Source: Pseudanabaena frigida
Lineage (GTDB): Bacteria > Cyanobacteriota > Cyanobacteriia > Pseudanabaenales > Pseudanabaenaceae
DNA: 64,000 nucleotides
Assembly: GCA_003242085.1 (NCBI GenBank)
Contig: QBML01000012.1
Span: 1-64,000, forward strand
Direction of reading: 5' to 3'
Shown here: piece after piece, positions 62,632-64,000 of the stretch
Position numbering within the stretch: position 1 is the first letter of the stretch
Layout: each line of letters begins with the position of its first letter
Program-made: the position numbers and the translations under genes
Notes under the pieces: generated by a model
What the model was told of the DNA's origin: nothing
The model's input: only the letters and a program-made list of their open reading frames with translations
The model's database searches: none

Positions 62632-64000
62632 AACTGCGGCTAGAAGCCATATTTTCAAATTTAGTTAATCGAGGTTCAAATAATAATTTGACCGTACCGA
62701 CAGGCCCATTCCGATGCTTGGCGATAATAATTTCTGCGACACCGCGATCGGGTGTCTCTGGGTTGTAATATTCATCGCGATACAGATTAATTACTAAATC
62801 CGCGTCCTGCTCGATCGATCCACTTTCTCTCAAATCCGATAGCATTGGACGTTTGTTAGTTCTTGCTTCTACACCACGACTTAATTGGGATAGAGCGATT
62901 ACAGGCACATTTAATTCGCGAGCTAAAGCTTTAAGCGATCGCGTAATTCTAGAAATCTCCTGCACCCGATTATCGGAACCAGAACCTTCCATCAATTGCA
63001 AATAATCAATCAAAATCAACCCAAGAGAGCCGCCTTTTTCTGATTGTAATCGACGTGCTTTTGATCTTAATTCGGTAATTGGTGGATTAGGCGTATCATC
63101 AATAAATAATGGCAATTCCGAGAGTCCACTAATTGCCATAGCAACCGTTCCCCATTCATTCTCGCTAATCTGCCCAGTGCGTAAGCGATTGCTATCAATG
63201 CCCATATCACTAGAACGCACTTTTGATTGACTAGCTAATAGACGATAAACCAATTGCTCCTTTGACATTTCTAAACTAAAAATTGCCACGGGCAATCGAT
63301 GGATATCTGCCATTTTTCGCGCTAGTTCTAAACCGAAGGCAGTTTTCCCCATTGACGGGCGACCTGCGATGATGATCAGATCTGATCGCTGTAGGCCGTT
63401 AGTCATGGCATCAAAGTCATAGAAACCCGTCACGAGTCCCGTTGCCGTAGTGTTGCCAGTGCCGAGTGAGTTAAACCGACTTTCGAGTTCGTAGAAAGTT
63501 TTGGTAAGAATATCGCCTGCGGGGACTAATCCTTGTTGCGCTCGCGATTGGGTAACCGCAAAAATCTTTTGTTCAGATTGATCGAGGAGTTGCGTAAGTT
63601 CAATTTCGTTGCTGTAACTGATCTCGACCACACCTCTTGCCGCTTCAGCAAGTTTGCGCCGTGCATATTTATCGGCAACTAATTGAGCATAAAAATCAAT
63701 ATTGACCGCGCTCACAGTGCGATCGCAAAGTTGGGCAATTTTAGATTGACCGCCAATTTTTTCGAGAAGATCGCGATCGCTGAGCCATGTAGTCAAGCTC
63801 ATCATGTCCGTGGGATTCGATTGATTATGCAACATCAAGCAAGCCCGAAAAATCTCCTGATGTGCCCCCACATAAAACATTTCGGGACGCAAGGTATCGA
63901 GCACTCGCGAAACCGCTTCAGGATCGATCAAGATCCCACCTAAGACAGCCTCCTCTGCCTCAATATTTTGTGGGGGCAAGCGATCGCTGATAGATTCAAA
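62630..64000 (-). CDS. dnaB: Replicative DNA helicase DnaB (5' end beyond window)
   Basis: Hexameric helicase that unwinds the chromosome at the replication fork. The visible 457 codons cover the N-terminal domain (LPPQNIEAEEAVLGG...) and the RecA-type motor with Walker A AGRPSMGKT, Walker B LGLILIDYLQLM and 'VIALSQLSRGVEARTNKRP'. No intein is present. The frame is open to the window edge (ISDRLPPQNIEAEE), so the start is outside; the TTG at 63979 is not a good start. It is about 13 kb from the DnaA-box cluster, so it need not be linked with it. Confidence 0.96.
   Translation of the reverse strand, partial: FESISDRLPPQNIEAEEAVLGGILIDPEAVSRVLDTLRPEMFYVGAHQEIFRACLMLHNQSNPTDMMSLTTWLSDRDLLEKIGGQSKIAQLCDRTVSAVNIDFYAQLVADKYARRKLAEAARGVVEISYSNEIELTQLLDQSEQKIFAVTQSRAQQGLVPAGDILTKTFYELESRFNSLGTGNTTATGLVTGFYDFDAMTNGLQRSDLIIIAGRPSMGKTAFGLELARKMADIHRLPVAIFSLEMSKEQLVYRLLASQSKVRSSDMGIDSNRLRTGQISENEWGTVAMAISGLSELPLFIDDTPNPPITELRSKARRLQSEKGGSLGLILIDYLQLMEGSGSDNRVQEISRITRSLKALARELNVPVIALSQLSRGVEARTNKRPMLSDLRESGSIEQDADLVINLYRDEYYNPETPDRGVAEIIIAKHRNGPVGTVKLLFEPRLTKFENMASSRS

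Noticed and set aside
1-64000. CRISPR array, transposase or integrase genes
   Set aside because: No spaced direct repeats and no recombinase domain found; the 99-bp elements are noncoding.
1-64000. tRNA or rRNA genes
   Set aside because: No cloverleaf with a TTCGA-type arm or rRNA segment seen in any gap by eye; a dedicated scan could still find one.

Overview
The window is a chromosomal stretch of a filamentous-type cyanobacterium, most likely Pseudanabaena or a close relative. Signs seen directly: the palindrome GCGATCGC (HIP1) occurs throughout; many genes are cyanobacterial hallmarks (ycf46, ccs1, a ccaA-type carboxysomal carbonic anhydrase, a CupA/CupB CO2 hydration protein, a pyrF-pyrE fusion, a HemY-type PPOX, an ArsA-Hsp20 protein, DUF2811). 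The genus is an inference from overall style, not from a marker gene. I found no rRNA, tRNA, CRISPR array or transposase gene.

Layout. 1-2.5 kb: a NACHT NTPase cut short at its 5' side, followed by gene debris (a pyrE-tail fragment joined to a cobD remnant). 2.5-11 kb: pyrFE, exported proteins, a trypsin-like protease, an orphan PstS-like protein, ccs1, an Asp/Asn hydroxylase and an ankyrin protein. 11-16.8 kb: a HerA-like ATPase, a displaced copy of its 3' end, an alpha/beta hydrolase, ycf46 and a DUF1003 protein. 17-28.5 kb: speA, an HTH protein, Hpt, ArsA-Hsp20, an EcsC-like protein, a hybrid sensor kinase, a metallophosphoesterase and a SIMPL protein. 28.6-40 kb: a PAS-GGDEF-EAL protein, ccaA, an ArsR/ene-reductase divergon, pentapeptide, HHH and TM2 proteins, a cystine lyase, a CPBP protease and a PEP-CTERM-like protein. 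40.5-49.5 kb: aroE, pstSCA (minus) divergent from pstB (plus), then an Mla-type lipid transport unit with an NfeD-like gene. 49.6-57 kb: a DnaA-box cluster (candidate oriC), DUF2811, PPOX, proB, and a cAMP-like trio (CpdA-type phosphodiesterase, HD protein, adenylate cyclase). 57.3-64 kb: CO2 hydration protein, HAD and glycosyltransferase proteins, an ABM-domain membrane protein and a 5'-partial dnaB.

Functional links. Phosphate uptake (pstS/C/A/B, with a two-repeat Pho box upstream of pstS), inorganic carbon handling (ccaA, CO2 hydration protein), second messengers (one c-di-GMP protein; one cAMP synthase with a possible cAMP hydrolase nearby), envelope lipid transport, and nucleotide/amino-acid biosynthesis (pyrFE, aroE, proB, speA).

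Non-coding structure is the most distinctive part. Gene ends carry perfect or near-perfect hairpins, many with the apex GCGAAGC/GCTTCGC or GCAAAGC/GCTTTGC. Three copies of a 99-bp terminal-inverted-repeat element (MITE-like) keep their length and symmetry although one has a different stem sequence. Two partial gene duplications have an edge exactly at a HIP1-type site. Four same-strand DnaA boxes spaced 12, 21 and 21 bp next to an A/T tract mark a possible replication origin.
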